From NCBI GenBank assembly GCA_040401595.1, contig JBBAOE010000025.1:1-37756 (forward strand): a DNA stretch of 37,756 nucleotides, in the 5' to 3' direction. Below the pieces are notes generated by a model. The model saw only the letters and a list, made by a program, of their open reading frames with translations, had not been told where the DNA came from and ran no database searches. Within the stretch, counting starts at the first letter, position 1. Each line of letters opens with the position of its first letter. Made by a program: the position numbers and the translations under genes. Of the stretch, positions 24,960 to 34,204 are shown one piece after another. The DNA comes from RFPW01 sp040401595 (GTDB lineage: Bacteria > Pseudomonadota > Gammaproteobacteria > Burkholderiales > Burkholderiaceae_E).

Positions 24960-26102
24960 ATGCCAATTACTGACATCAATGCCGCCTTCGACAGCGGCAA
25001 CATTATCGTTCATGCCGTCGATAGCAATGTTGCGACACTGGGCATCCGCAAGGACAAGGATTCGGAATTCGCGCAATGGTTCCACTTCCGCGTTGCATGC
25101 ACCGCAGGCGAAGAACTGGAGTTGCGGATTGTGGGGCTACAGGGCAGCGCCTATCCTGGTGGCTGGCCCGATTACCGCGCTTGTGTTTCTGAAGACCGCG
25201 ATTATTGGGGCCGCGCCGATACGACCTATGACAAGGCAAAAGACGGCGGAACGTTGACCATCCGTTATACCCCCGCAAGCGATCTTGCATGGTTTGCGTA
25301 TTTCGCACCCTACAGCATGGAACGGCACCATGACCTCATCGCCGAGACGGCATCGCTGGAAGGCGTGACCTATCGCTGCTTAGGCCACAGCATTGAAGGC
25401 CAGCCGATTGATTGCCTCGAAATGGGCGATGGTGACACGCAGGTCTGGCTTTATGCGCGGCAGCATCCTGGAGAGACTCAGGCCGAATATTGGATGGAAG
25501 GCGCCATCGATATGCTCACCGACCTCAGCGATCCGCATACACGCGTGCTGCTCGAGAAATGCCGCTTTCACATTGTGCCCAATTGCAATCCAGATGGAAG
25601 CTGCCGTGGGCATTTGCGGACCAATTATCTGGGGGTCAATCTGAACCGCGAATGGGCCGAGCCATCGGCAGAGCGGAGCCCTGAAGTTTTGGCTATCCGC
25701 AACGCGATGGATGAATCCGGCGTGCATTGGGCCATCGATGTGCATGGTGACGAAGCGATTCCAGCGGCATTTATGGCTGGTTTTGAAGGTATTCCTTCAT
25801 GGACCGATGATCAGGGTGATCGGTATAACGCCTTCATCAACCGCCTTTCGGCACGCACGCCAGATTTCCAGACGGAGCTAGGTTATACCAAGGCTGGTCC
25901 CGGCAAAGCCAATCTGTCGATGTCGACGAACCAACTGGCGGAACGATTTGGTCCTTCGCACAAATGTGTCTCCATGACTTTGGAAATGCCCTATAAGGAC
26001 ACCGTTCACGGCAATGACCCCGATCAAGGCTGGTCGCCCGAACGCTGCCGCTTGCTGGCCCGCGAATGTCTCGCGACCTTGGCGGAGATGGTCCAGACAT
26101 AA
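24960..26102 (+). CDS. M14-family cytosolic-type carboxypeptidase
   Basis: A 380-residue protein with an N-terminal beta domain (about 1-120, with WPDYRACVSEDRDYW and TPYSM-like features) followed by the M14 zinc peptidase domain. Zinc ligands are His169 and Glu172 (RQHPGETQ) and His262 (DVHGDE); the catalytic Glu342 is in MTLEMPY. The substrate loop PNCNPDGSCRGHLRTNYLGVNLNREW is typical of the cytosolic carboxypeptidase (CCP/Nna-like) group, whose bacterial members are structurally known but have unclear substrates. There is no signal peptide, so it acts in the cytoplasm. The start at 24960 gives the usual length; the frame from 24903 overlaps the lipoprotein gene. Confidence 0.9.
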   Translation: MPITDINAAFDSGNIIVHAVDSNVATLGIRKDKDSEFAQWFHFRVACTAGEELELRIVGLQGSAYPGGWPDYRACVSEDRDYWGRADTTYDKAKDGGTLTIRYTPASDLAWFAYFAPYSMERHHDLIAETASLEGVTYRCLGHSIEGQPIDCLEMGDGDTQVWLYARQHPGETQAEYWMEGAIDMLTDLSDPHTRVLLEKCRFHIVPNCNPDGSCRGHLRTNYLGVNLNREWAEPSAERSPEVLAIRNAMDESGVHWAIDVHGDEAIPAAFMAGFEGIPSWTDDQGDRYNAFINRLSARTPDFQTELGYTKAGPGKANLSMSTNQLAERFGPSHKCVSMTLEMPYKDTVHGNDPDQGWSPERCRLLARECLATLAEMVQT

Positions 26103-26202
26103 ATATATCCCTTAGCTCGCTCAAAATCCTTTCGGCGGTTACATGACCTTGGCGATTTAACCGATTTGCGTTAGGGCGCCGGCAATCAACGAAGGAACTC
26201 CC

Positions 26203-26886
26203 ATGCCAAAACTCATCCTCATCCGTCACGGCCAATCGCAGTGGAACCTTGAAAACCGCTTCACCGGCTGGTGGGATGTGGATGTCACTGAAAAAGGTGC
26301 GGCTGAGGCGTGGGCAGCGGGCGCGTTGATGAAGGAAAAGGGCATCGCGCCCGATACTGCCTTCACCAGCGTGCAAACGCGGGCAATTAAAACGCTCAAT
26401 CTGGCGCTTGAGGCGATGGGGCGTTTGTGGGTTCCGGTAACCAAAAATTGGCAGTTGAACGAACGGCATTATGGCGGGCTAACGGGCCTTGATAAGGCAG
26501 AGACAGCGGCAAAGCATGGCGAAGATCAGGTAAAGATCTGGCGCCGCAGTTTCGATATTCCACCGCCGCCGCTTGCGGTCGGGTCGCCATATGACCTGTC
26601 GTCTGATCCGCGTTATGCCGGTATCAATATTCCGGCGTCAGAAAGCCTCAAAGACACCATTAATCGTGTGCTGCCTTATTGGGATAGCGCGATTGTGCCT
26701 GAGTTGAAGGCAGGAAAAACCGTTTTGATTTCGGCCCATGGCAACAGCCTGCGCGCGCTTGTCAAGCATCTGTCGGGTATCTCCGATGCCGATATCAACG
26801 GCTTGGAAATCCCAACAGGCCAGCCAATCATATATGAATTGGACGACCATCTGCACGGCGAATATTACTATCTTTCGGAGCGTTAG
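26203..26886 (+). CDS. gpmA: 2,3-bisphosphoglycerate-dependent phosphoglycerate mutase
   Basis: A 227-residue histidine phosphatase-fold enzyme. The phosphohistidine is His9 in LIRHGQSQWN; NRFTGWWDVDVTEKG follows; the second catalytic His179 is in ISAHGNSLRAL. The acid Glu87 lies in LNERHYGGLTGLDK. It interconverts 3- and 2-phosphoglycerate in glycolysis and gluconeogenesis. The ATG has GAAGGAAC upstream. It precedes purE by 103 bases and need not share its transcript. Confidence 0.95.
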   Translation: MPKLILIRHGQSQWNLENRFTGWWDVDVTEKGAAEAWAAGALMKEKGIAPDTAFTSVQTRAIKTLNLALEAMGRLWVPVTKNWQLNERHYGGLTGLDKAETAAKHGEDQVKIWRRSFDIPPPPLAVGSPYDLSSDPRYAGINIPASESLKDTINRVLPYWDSAIVPELKAGKTVLISAHGNSLRALVKHLSGISDADINGLEIPTGQPIIYELDDHLHGEYYYLSER

Positions 26887-26989
26887 TTTCACTTTATTTG
26901 CTTAAGCAGATAACGCCGCGTTGCTGGATTGCGCCTTTTGCACCACAAGGCTAAGGCCTTTGCCATCGAACTTGTCAGGGGAGTGACAT

Positions 26990-27478
26990 ATGACCGACGC
27001 AGCGCCGATCATTGGCATCATCATGGGAAGCCGTTCGGATTGGGAAACGATGCGAGAGGCCTCGGCGACGCTTGCTGCGCTGCACATTCCCCATGAATGC
27101 AAAGTGGTGTCCGCGCATCGCACGCCCGAACGTCTGTATGATTATGCCAAAGGTGCGGCTGACCGTGGCTTGAAATGCATTATCGCTGGCGCAGGCGGCG
27201 CGGCGCATTTGCCGGGCATGGCAGCGTCGATGACGCGCCTGCCTGTGCTGGGCGTACCCGTACAGTCTAAGGCGCTGGACGGCATGGATAGCCTTTTATC
27301 CATCGTGCAAATGCCCGCTGGCATTCCGGTTGGCACATTGGCAATCGGCAAAGCGGGCGCAACAAACGCGGCGCTTTTGGCGGCGGCAATGCTTGCGAAT
27401 GAAGATGCCGCACTCGCCGAACGGTTGGATGCCTGGCGCGCGGCACAGACGGCTTCGGTCGCCGAAACGCCGGAATAA
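26990..27478 (+). CDS. purE: N5-carboxyaminoimidazole ribonucleotide mutase
   Basis: A 162-residue class I PurE with IIMGSRSDWETM (nucleotide loop), VVSAHRTPERLYDYAK (catalytic His) and IAGAGGAAHLPGMAAS. It converts N5-CAIR to CAIR in purine synthesis. GGGGAG lies before the ATG. It is followed nine bases later by purK, the standard pair. Confidence 0.96.
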   Translation: MTDAAPIIGIIMGSRSDWETMREASATLAALHIPHECKVVSAHRTPERLYDYAKGAADRGLKCIIAGAGGAAHLPGMAASMTRLPVLGVPVQSKALDGMDSLLSIVQMPAGIPVGTLAIGKAGATNAALLAAAMLANEDAALAERLDAWRAAQTASVAETPE

Positions 27479-27487
27479 GGCGCATTT

Positions 27488-28558
27488 ATGGCGGCATTAC
27501 CTCCCGGATCGACGATTGGCATATTGGGCGGTGGTCAGCTTGGCCGTATGCTGGCGACTGCGGCTGCGCAATTGGGCTATCGCTGCCATATTTACGCGCC
27601 GCCGGGGGACAATGTCGCATGCGATGTCACTGCCGCTTATACGATAGCCGAATATGATGATCTGGTCGCGCTGAAGGCATTTGCATTAGCTTGCGACGTG
27701 GTGACATTCGAATTTGAAAATGTGCCCGTTACGCCGCTCGAATCGATTACTAGCCTGGTTCCGGTCTACCCGCCGCTTAGGGCGCTTGAAGCGGCGCAGG
27801 ATCGTGCAGCCGAAAAGCAGTTTGTCCGCGCACTTGGGGGGAAAACCGCGGAGTTTGCGGTGGCGCAGGACGAAAGCGCCGTACCCGCGGCGATTGCGGC
27901 TGTAGGTATCCCGTGCATCCTGAAAACTATTCGCTTCGGTTATGACGGCAAGGGCCAGTCGCGGATCACCGACGATGGTGACATAGCAGGTGCGTGGGAA
28001 CGTACCGGCGGACAGCCGCTCATTGCTGAAGCTATGGTGTCGTTTGATGCGGAATTTTCGGTCATATTGGTCCGCGGCCAAGATGGTGAAATCCGTTTTT
28101 GGGACAGTTCGCAAAATCTGCATGTCGGCGGCATCCTCGCGAAATCGACACTGCCGGCCGGGCCATTGGTCGAAAGCCAGCAACAAGCGGCGCGTGATAT
28201 GGCTGCGGCTGTTGCATCGGCGCTGGATTATGTTGGCGTCTTTACCGCCGAATTCTTCGCCAGCGCGCAAGGCCCGTTGTTTAACGAAATCGCGCCCCGT
28301 GTGCACAATAGCGGGCATTGGACCATCGAGGGCGCAGTCACGAGCCAGTTTGAAAACCATATTCGCGCCATTTGTGGACTCCCGCTAGGAGCCACCAAAA
28401 CGTTGGCGGAACGCGTCGAAATGGAAAACCTGATTGGCGACGGTGGCGAGCGCTTTGAACAAATTCTGGCTGATCCGGCGGCGCATCTGCATCTGTATGG
28501 CAAGGCAGAAGCAAGACCCGGCCGAAAAATAGGCCACGTCACCCGCTTGTATAGGTAA
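27488..28558 (+). CDS. purK: N5-carboxyaminoimidazole ribonucleotide synthase
   Basis: A 356-residue ATP-grasp enzyme beginning with IGILGGGQLGRMLA, then FEFENVP, KTIRFGYDGKGQ and the metal-site region FNEIAPRVHNSGHWT. It carboxylates AIR with bicarbonate and ATP, supplying PurE. It is coupled to purE (nine-base gap) and followed by folA after 24 bases. Confidence 0.96.
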   Translation: MAALPPGSTIGILGGGQLGRMLATAAAQLGYRCHIYAPPGDNVACDVTAAYTIAEYDDLVALKAFALACDVVTFEFENVPVTPLESITSLVPVYPPLRALEAAQDRAAEKQFVRALGGKTAEFAVAQDESAVPAAIAAVGIPCILKTIRFGYDGKGQSRITDDGDIAGAWERTGGQPLIAEAMVSFDAEFSVILVRGQDGEIRFWDSSQNLHVGGILAKSTLPAGPLVESQQQAARDMAAAVASALDYVGVFTAEFFASAQGPLFNEIAPRVHNSGHWTIEGAVTSQFENHIRAICGLPLGATKTLAERVEMENLIGDGGERFEQILADPAAHLHLYGKAEARPGRKIGHVTRLYR

Positions 28559-28582
28559 GAAAAAGTCGGCAAGACGAAGGAT

Positions 28583-29080
28583 ATGAATCATCCCGAAATC
28601 GTTCTTGTCCTCGCCCGCGCCGCCAATGGAACAATCGGGAAGGATGGCGGCATGCCATGGGACATTCCCGCAGACCTGCGCCATTTCAAGCAAGTCACCA
28701 AGGGGCGGCCCATGATCATGGGCCGCAAGACCTTTGACAGCCTGCCGGGCTTGCTGGAGGGCCGTCGCCATATCGTGCTGACCCGCGACCATGATTGGGA
28801 AGAAGATGGCGCTGAAGTTGTGCATTCGGTCGAGGAAGCATTGAAGTGCGCCAATGGGCCGCATGTCTGCGTCATTGGGGGCGCCGAAATTTACAGCCTA
28901 TTTCTGCCACTGGCCGACCGCATTGAACTCACCGAAATCGCGGCCAGCCCCGATGGTGACGCGACCGTCCCCGCGTTTGACATGTCGCTCTGGCAAGAAA
29001 TTGCGCGGGAGAGCCATGCCGCGCAAGGCGGCGTTCCGGCCTATGATTTTGTAACGTTATTGCGGCGGGTCACGACCTAA
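28583..29080 (+). CDS. folA: Dihydrofolate reductase
   Basis: A 165-residue DHFR. The catalytic Asp31 is in MPWDIPADLRHFK (E. coli Asp27). GRKTFDSLPG holds the cofactor site and VIGGAEIYSLFLPLADRIELTEI the Gly-Gly turn. It regenerates tetrahydrofolate, which links it to the purine genes upstream and to the MetF/MetH step elsewhere. It is 24 bases after purK. No unusual substitution at the active Asp or the GRKT site. Confidence 0.95.
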   Translation: MNHPEIVLVLARAANGTIGKDGGMPWDIPADLRHFKQVTKGRPMIMGRKTFDSLPGLLEGRRHIVLTRDHDWEEDGAEVVHSVEEALKCANGPHVCVIGGAEIYSLFLPLADRIELTEIAASPDGDATVPAFDMSLWQEIARESHAAQGGVPAYDFVTLLRRVTT

Positions 29081-29103
29081 ACGTCGGCGTCATAGGGGGG
29101 ATT

Positions 29104-30282
29104 ATGCGTAAGAGAATCTGGATACCGGTGACGTTGATTGCTGCCGCTGCTGTGAGCTTTTTCGGCTTTGCACCCGGCCATGTCGAAGGGTCAATGAACC
29201 AGATCGACGGCAAGCCGCTGATCGCCGTCAGCGACGAAGCCAAGGCCTTGCACAAGACGCTGAACATCGTTGACCTGCACAGCGACACATTGATGTGGAA
29301 CCGCGACCTAAACGACAGCGTCGCGCGCGGCCATATGGATTTGCCGCGCTTGCAACAAGGCAATGTCGCGCTGCAATTGTTTTCGTCGGTGACAAAGACA
29401 CCTAAGAACCAGAATTATGATGGCAATGGAGCTGACACCGACAACATCACTTTATTGACCATCGCGCAGTTGCAGCCTGTGAAGACGTGGAGCTCTTTGG
29501 TAGAGCGGTCCTTATATCATGCACAAAAGCGTGATGACGCCGTTGTTGCTTCTGTTGGCGCGATCAAGGCCGTCGATACCGCAGGCCAGCTGGACGCGCT
29601 AATATCCGCGCGGCAGAGAGATAAGCGCGCCGTCGGCGCTATGCTCACCATTGAAGGTCTCCAGAATCTTGAAGGAAAGGCTGCCAATTTGGACCGGTTG
29701 TATGACGCTGGTTTCCGCATGGCTGGCCTGACCCATTTCTTTGACAATGAACTGGCGGGTTCCATGCATGGCCTAAAAAAAGGGGGTCTGACCCCCTTTG
29801 GCCGCGATATTGTAAGGCGGATGGAAGCAAAGGGTATGATTATCGACATCGCCCATTTGTCGCATAAAGGTGTTGCAGAAGTGTTGGCAATGGCCACGCG
29901 GCCGATCGTATCCAGTCATGGCGGCGTGCAGGCGACATGTAAGGTCAACCGCAACCTGACCGATGACGAAGTGCGCGGTGTGGCCAAAACGGGCGGCGTC
30001 ATTGGCATTGGCTATTGGGATGGCGCCTTGTGCGACACGAGCCCGCGCGCGGCCGCAAAAGCAATGAAGCATGTCCGCGATCTGGTAGGCATAGAGCATG
30101 TCGCCTTGGGGTCGGACTATGATGGCGCGACTACCGTGCGGTTCGACACCTCGCAACTGGTTCAGGTAACTCAAGCCTTGATGGATGAAGGATTTACTGC
30201 GGCCGAAATCCGGGCTGTCATGGGCGAAAGTGCCCTGCGTGTTATCCGAGCTGGCTTGGTGCCAAGGGCAAGTGCTCAATGA
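29104..30282 (+). CDS. M19-family membrane dipeptidase
   Basis: A 392-residue zinc dipeptidase of the renal dipeptidase family, with an N-terminal hydrophobic segment (WIPVTLIAAAAVSFFGFA) that acts as signal or anchor. Metal-site elements: His59-x-Asp61 (DLHSDTL), the bridging glutamate in LTIEGLQNL, later His in DIAHLS and SSHGG, and Asp in GSDYDGA. It removes dipeptides in the periplasm, in some members with D-residues. A 21-base palindrome at 29779-29799 encodes the family-conserved KGGLTPFG turn. It follows folA by 23 bases and overlaps ribF by four. Confidence 0.92.
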   Translation: MRKRIWIPVTLIAAAAVSFFGFAPGHVEGSMNQIDGKPLIAVSDEAKALHKTLNIVDLHSDTLMWNRDLNDSVARGHMDLPRLQQGNVALQLFSSVTKTPKNQNYDGNGADTDNITLLTIAQLQPVKTWSSLVERSLYHAQKRDDAVVASVGAIKAVDTAGQLDALISARQRDKRAVGAMLTIEGLQNLEGKAANLDRLYDAGFRMAGLTHFFDNELAGSMHGLKKGGLTPFGRDIVRRMEAKGMIIDIAHLSHKGVAEVLAMATRPIVSSHGGVQATCKVNRNLTDDEVRGVAKTGGVIGIGYWDGALCDTSPRAAAKAMKHVRDLVGIEHVALGSDYDGATTVRFDTSQLVQVTQALMDEGFTAAEIRAVMGESALRVIRAGLVPRASAQ

Positions 30283-31208
30283 TGATTCCCCGCCTTTCAG
30301 CCAAGGATCGGATGCCTGACGCGCTGCGTGGAGGCGTCGTTGCCTTGGGCAATTTTGATGGCTTCCATCTGGGGCATCAGGCCGTTGCAGGCGAAGCAAT
30401 CCTTCAGGCGAAGGCTGCAGGCCGCCCAGCTATCATCGCGACCTTCGACCCACACCCTGTGCGTTTTTTCGCACCCCAGTCACCTTGGTTCCGGCTGACG
30501 ACATTGGATCAGCGGCAACTGCTTTTCGAAGATGCGGGCGCCGATGCCATGTTGGTGTTTGATTTTGATACTGAACTGGCGGCGACCAGCGCTGAAGATT
30601 TCATTGTCAAATTGCTTATTGAGCGACTCGGTTTTTCCGCTGTTGTCACGGGCGAAGACTTCACCTTTGGCAAAGCGCGTGGCGGCAATATCGATGTGCT
30701 GCGGGATATTGGTGGCGCGCATGGTTTATCTTCCACCGCAATGGGCCCAGTGGTCGATGATGCAGGTGTCATCTCCTCAAGCCGCATCCGTACGGCATTA
30801 CAAGACGGCGACTGCGCAACCGCCACAGCTCTGCTGACGCGGCCCTTTACGGTAGCAGGCATTGTCCAGCATGGTGACAAAAACGGCAGACTTCTGGGCT
30901 TTCCCACCGCTAATATCGACATGGGCCATTATCTACGCCCGCGTTACGGCATTTATGCGGTGAAGGGCCGCTTGCCCGATGGCCGGGTTTTGAACGGCGC
31001 CGCAAATCTCGGCATCCGTCCGACCTTTGACCCGCCCAAGGAATTGCTGGAGCCGCATTTCTTTGACTTTGCCGAAGATCTCTATGGCCAAAATATTGAG
31101 ATTGAATTCCATGCCTTCATTCGTGGCGAAGCGAAATTTGACAATCTCGATGCGCTCATGGCGCAGATGGCAAAGGATTGTGATCAGGCGCGCGATATTT
31201 TGGCGTGA
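30279..31208 (+). CDS. ribF: Bifunctional riboflavin kinase / FAD synthetase
   Basis: A 309-residue RibF. The N-terminal FAD synthetase module has GNFDGFHLGHQAV (nucleotidyltransferase HxGH) and SSSRIR near 165. The C-terminal riboflavin kinase module has GRLLGFPTANID (flavin/ATP loop), RYGIYAVKGRL and IRPTFD. It makes FMN and FAD, needed by MetF, EtfAB and the photolyase here. Two ATGs in tandem (30279, 30282) are both plausible; the first overlaps the dipeptidase stop. Confidence 0.95.
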   Translation: MMIPRLSAKDRMPDALRGGVVALGNFDGFHLGHQAVAGEAILQAKAAGRPAIIATFDPHPVRFFAPQSPWFRLTTLDQRQLLFEDAGADAMLVFDFDTELAATSAEDFIVKLLIERLGFSAVVTGEDFTFGKARGGNIDVLRDIGGAHGLSSTAMGPVVDDAGVISSSRIRTALQDGDCATATALLTRPFTVAGIVQHGDKNGRLLGFPTANIDMGHYLRPRYGIYAVKGRLPDGRVLNGAANLGIRPTFDPPKELLEPHFFDFAEDLYGQNIEIEFHAFIRGEAKFDNLDALMAQMAKDCDQARDILA

Positions 31209-31299
31209 CAATTAATGGAACAGAGTGACCCTCTCGTTCGGCAGCCTTGCGCTCAAATAGTTGTCTAAAGCGCCAACCTCCCCTAAGCACCCGCACGAT

Positions 31300-34065
31300 A
31301 TGACTGAACCTGCTGACTCACCGAAACAAGACTATCGCGACAGCGTCTTCTTGCCCAAAACCGACTTTCCGATGAAGGCTGGCCTTCCGCAGAAGGAGCC
31401 GGGGATATTGGCGCGCTGGCAGGCGGCAGATTTTTATGCCGAATTGCGCAATCGCCGCCGTGGGCGGGAGAAGTTCATCCTGCATGATGGCCCGCCTTAT
31501 GCCAATGGTGACATGCATATCGGCCATGCGTTGAACCATATCCTGAAAGACATGGTTGTCCGCACGCAGACCCTTCTCGGCAAAGACGCGCCTTATGTCC
31601 CCGGTTGGGATTGCCATGGCCTACCCATTGAATGGAAGGTTGAGGAGCAATATCGCAAGAAAAAGCTCAACAAGGACGAAGTTCCCGCTGTCGAATTCCG
31701 CGCTGAATGCCGCGCTTATGCCCAAAATTGGGTCGATACGCAGCGCGAGCAACTGAAGCGGCTGGGCATCAATGCCGATTGGGATAATCCCTATCTGACG
31801 ATGGATTTTCAGGCCGAAGCAACGATTGTTTCGGAGCTGTTGAAGTTCGCCGAAAGTGGCCAGCTCTATCGTGGCGCAAAGCCGGTGATGTGGTCGCCGG
31901 TTGAAAAGACGGCTTTGGCCGAAGCCGAGATTGAATATGAGGACATCACATCGACGCAGATCGATGTGGCGTTTGAAATTGTCGACGCGCCCAATGCGCC
32001 GGATCTGGTTGGCGCGTTTGCGGTTATCTGGACGACAACACCTTGGACAATTCCGGTCAATCAGGCTTTGGCTTACGGGCCGGAAGTTGAGTATGTCGTT
32101 TCTGAGGTGGCTGGCCGCCACTATATCTATGCCCTTGATCTTGAACGTGCATTCTTGTCACGGCTAGGGGTCGAGTCTGTTGATCGTGGCCATGGAACGC
32201 TTAAAGCTGGAGCGCTTGCTGATGCCACCGTCCGCCATCCAATGCACACGCTCGGCGGTTTCTTTGAAAAGCTACGCCCAATGCTCGCGGGCGATTTCGT
32301 TACTACCGACAGCGGCACTGGCCTTGTCCACATGGCACCTGACCATGGCGAGGATGATTTTGACCTGTGCAAGGCCAATGGCATTGAACCGGTGTTCGCG
32401 GTTGAGGGCGATGGCAAATATCGCGCCGACTGGCTCTGGCTGGGCGGCGAAGGCAGCGTCATTAACCCCAAGTTCAACGCGCCCGATGGCCCGATCTGCT
32501 CGGCGCTACGCGATGCTGATGGATTGCTCGCGGCGTCGGCGGATTACAAGCATAGCTATCCGCATAGCTGGCGGTCGAAGGCGAAGGTCATTTACCGCTG
32601 CACCCCGCAATGGTTTGTGCCGATGGATAAGGCGTCGGCCGATGGCACGCTGCGTGAAAAGGCAATGACCGCGATTGCGGAAACCCGCTGGGTACCCGAA
32701 AAGGGCCAAAATCGTATCACTGCAATGGTCGAAGGCCGCCCTGACTGGGTGCTGTCGCGTCAACGCGCATGGGGCGTGCCGATTACCTTGTTCGTGGACC
32801 GCAAATCCGGCCAATATCTCTGCGATGCGGACGTTAACGCGCGCATCATCGCAGGCGTACGTGAAATGGGCGTCGATGCCTGGTCTGATGAACGCGCGCA
32901 GGCATATTTGGGCAGCGACTATGCCTTGGCCGATTATGAGCGCGTCACCGATATTTTGGACGTGTGGTTCGATTCGGGCTGCACCCATGCATTTGTGCTC
33001 GAAAGCGGACGTTGGCCTGACCTGCAATGGCCTGCGGATCTTTATCTGGAAGGCAGCGACCAGCATCGCGGTTGGTTCCAATCTTCCTTGCTGCAAAGTT
33101 GCGGCACGCGCGGCCGTGCGCCCTATAATGCCGTGCTGACGCATGGTTTTACCATGGATCAAAAGGGCATGAAAATGTCCAAGTCGCTGGGCAACACCAT
33201 CAACCCGTTGGACCTGATGCGCGATAATGGCGCGGATATCTTGCGCTTATGGGCGCTGACCGTGGACTTCACGGAGGATCATCGCATCGGCAAGGAAATC
33301 CTTGCTGGCGTGTCCGATCAATATCGCAAATTGCGCAACACCTTCCGCTATTTGCTGGGTGCGCTCGACGGCTTTTCCGATGCGGAAAAGGTTGCGGTTA
33401 CCGACATGCCAGAACTGGAGCGGTACATGCTCCATCTGCTGGCGGATATGGACGCCAAGTTGAAGATCGCGGTCGATGCCTTTGACTTTAACACTTATGT
33501 CAGGTTGCTGACCGAGTTTTGTAACGAAGACCTGTCGGCCTTCTTCTTCGATATCCGCAAAGATTGTCTCTATTGCGATGCCGTCACAGATCCAAAGCGC
33601 ATGGCCTATCGCACGGTACTAGACATATTGTTCCACGCCCTCGTCCGCTACGCCGCGCCCGTGCTTGTATTCACTAGCGAAGAAGTTTGGCAGACGCGTT
33701 TTCCTGACGCGGATAGCGTGCATTTCTCGGAATGGCCGGATGGTGATGCGGGTTGGATTGATACAAAATTGGCCGAAAATTGGGGTCGCATCAGGGGAGG
33801 GCGTATGATGGCAAACGAGTTGATCGAACCCATGCGTCGTAACAAGGAAATCGGCTCAAGTCTGGAAGTCGAATATAACTATCCCGGTGATCCCGGCGAA
33901 ATTGACCTAGCTGAAATATTTATCGTGTCGGCGGTGCATCTTGGCAGAGAGGAAGGCGCAGTTAAAACCGCTAACCACAAATGCGGTCGCTGCTGGCGAC
34001 ATTTGCCGGAAGTGGTTGACGACGGTGCGCTTTGCGATCGGTGTGCGGATGTTGTGGGTGGGTAA
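31300..34065 (+). CDS. ileS: Isoleucyl-tRNA synthetase
   Basis: A 921-residue class I synthetase. HIGH is at 73-76 and KMSKS at 625-629; WTTTPWTIP marks the editing domain; the C-terminal zinc finger has Cys895, Cys898, Cys912 and Cys915 (CGRC and CDRC). E. coli IleS is 938 residues. I prefer the ATG at 31300 (MTEPADSPKQDYRDSV, as in relatives) to the in-frame TTG at 31261. It charges tRNA-Ile and edits valine. The gene sits 91 bases after ribF and before lspA, the conserved ribF-ileS-lspA order. Confidence 0.95.
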   Translation: MTEPADSPKQDYRDSVFLPKTDFPMKAGLPQKEPGILARWQAADFYAELRNRRRGREKFILHDGPPYANGDMHIGHALNHILKDMVVRTQTLLGKDAPYVPGWDCHGLPIEWKVEEQYRKKKLNKDEVPAVEFRAECRAYAQNWVDTQREQLKRLGINADWDNPYLTMDFQAEATIVSELLKFAESGQLYRGAKPVMWSPVEKTALAEAEIEYEDITSTQIDVAFEIVDAPNAPDLVGAFAVIWTTTPWTIPVNQALAYGPEVEYVVSEVAGRHYIYALDLERAFLSRLGVESVDRGHGTLKAGALADATVRHPMHTLGGFFEKLRPMLAGDFVTTDSGTGLVHMAPDHGEDDFDLCKANGIEPVFAVEGDGKYRADWLWLGGEGSVINPKFNAPDGPICSALRDADGLLAASADYKHSYPHSWRSKAKVIYRCTPQWFVPMDKASADGTLREKAMTAIAETRWVPEKGQNRITAMVEGRPDWVLSRQRAWGVPITLFVDRKSGQYLCDADVNARIIAGVREMGVDAWSDERAQAYLGSDYALADYERVTDILDVWFDSGCTHAFVLESGRWPDLQWPADLYLEGSDQHRGWFQSSLLQSCGTRGRAPYNAVLTHGFTMDQKGMKMSKSLGNTINPLDLMRDNGADILRLWALTVDFTEDHRIGKEILAGVSDQYRKLRNTFRYLLGALDGFSDAEKVAVTDMPELERYMLHLLADMDAKLKIAVDAFDFNTYVRLLTEFCNEDLSAFFFDIRKDCLYCDAVTDPKRMAYRTVLDILFHALVRYAAPVLVFTSEEVWQTRFPDADSVHFSEWPDGDAGWIDTKLAENWGRIRGGRMMANELIEPMRRNKEIGSSLEVEYNYPGDPGEIDLAEIFIVSAVHLGREEGAVKTANHKCGRCWRHLPEVVDDGALCDRCADVVGG

Positions 34066-34084
34066 AGCTTTCTCTACCCACGCC

Positions 34085-34175
34085 CGTCATCCTGAATCTA
34101 TTTCAGGATCCATCGTGCCAAACAAACCGCCAGTTGCGGCTGATAAATGGACCCTGAAACAAGTTCAGGGTGACG
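34085..34175. repeat. Inverted palindromic repeat element between ileS and lspA
   Basis: A left arm (34085-34113, CGTCATCCTGAAT...CAGGATCCAT) and a right arm (34147-34175, ATGGACCCTGAA...CAGGGTGACG) are near-perfect reverse complements about 33 bases apart. Each arm is itself a small hairpin (CCTGAA/TTCAGG; CCCTGAA/TTCAGGG). The motif GTCATCCTGAA...TTCAGGATCC recurs in alphaproteobacterial intergenic DNA (from memory). It is probably a dispersed non-coding repeat; in RNA it would form a long structured stem between the two genes. Confidence 0.8.
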
Positions 34176-34204
34176 ATGCGGTTTTGGTGCGTTAGGACGG
34201 ACGC

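Noticed and set aside
29779..29799. A 21-base palindrome (AAAGGGGGTC-T-GACCCCCTTT) inside the dipeptidase gene, resembling a mobile palindromic element.
   Set aside because: It encodes the KGGLTPFG turn that is normal in M19 dipeptidases, in frame and without length change, so it is a coincidence of codon choice.
31261..31299. TTG start extending IleS by 13 residues.
   Set aside because: The ATG at 31300 agrees with the usual N-terminus of relatives and the extra residues are not conserved in character.
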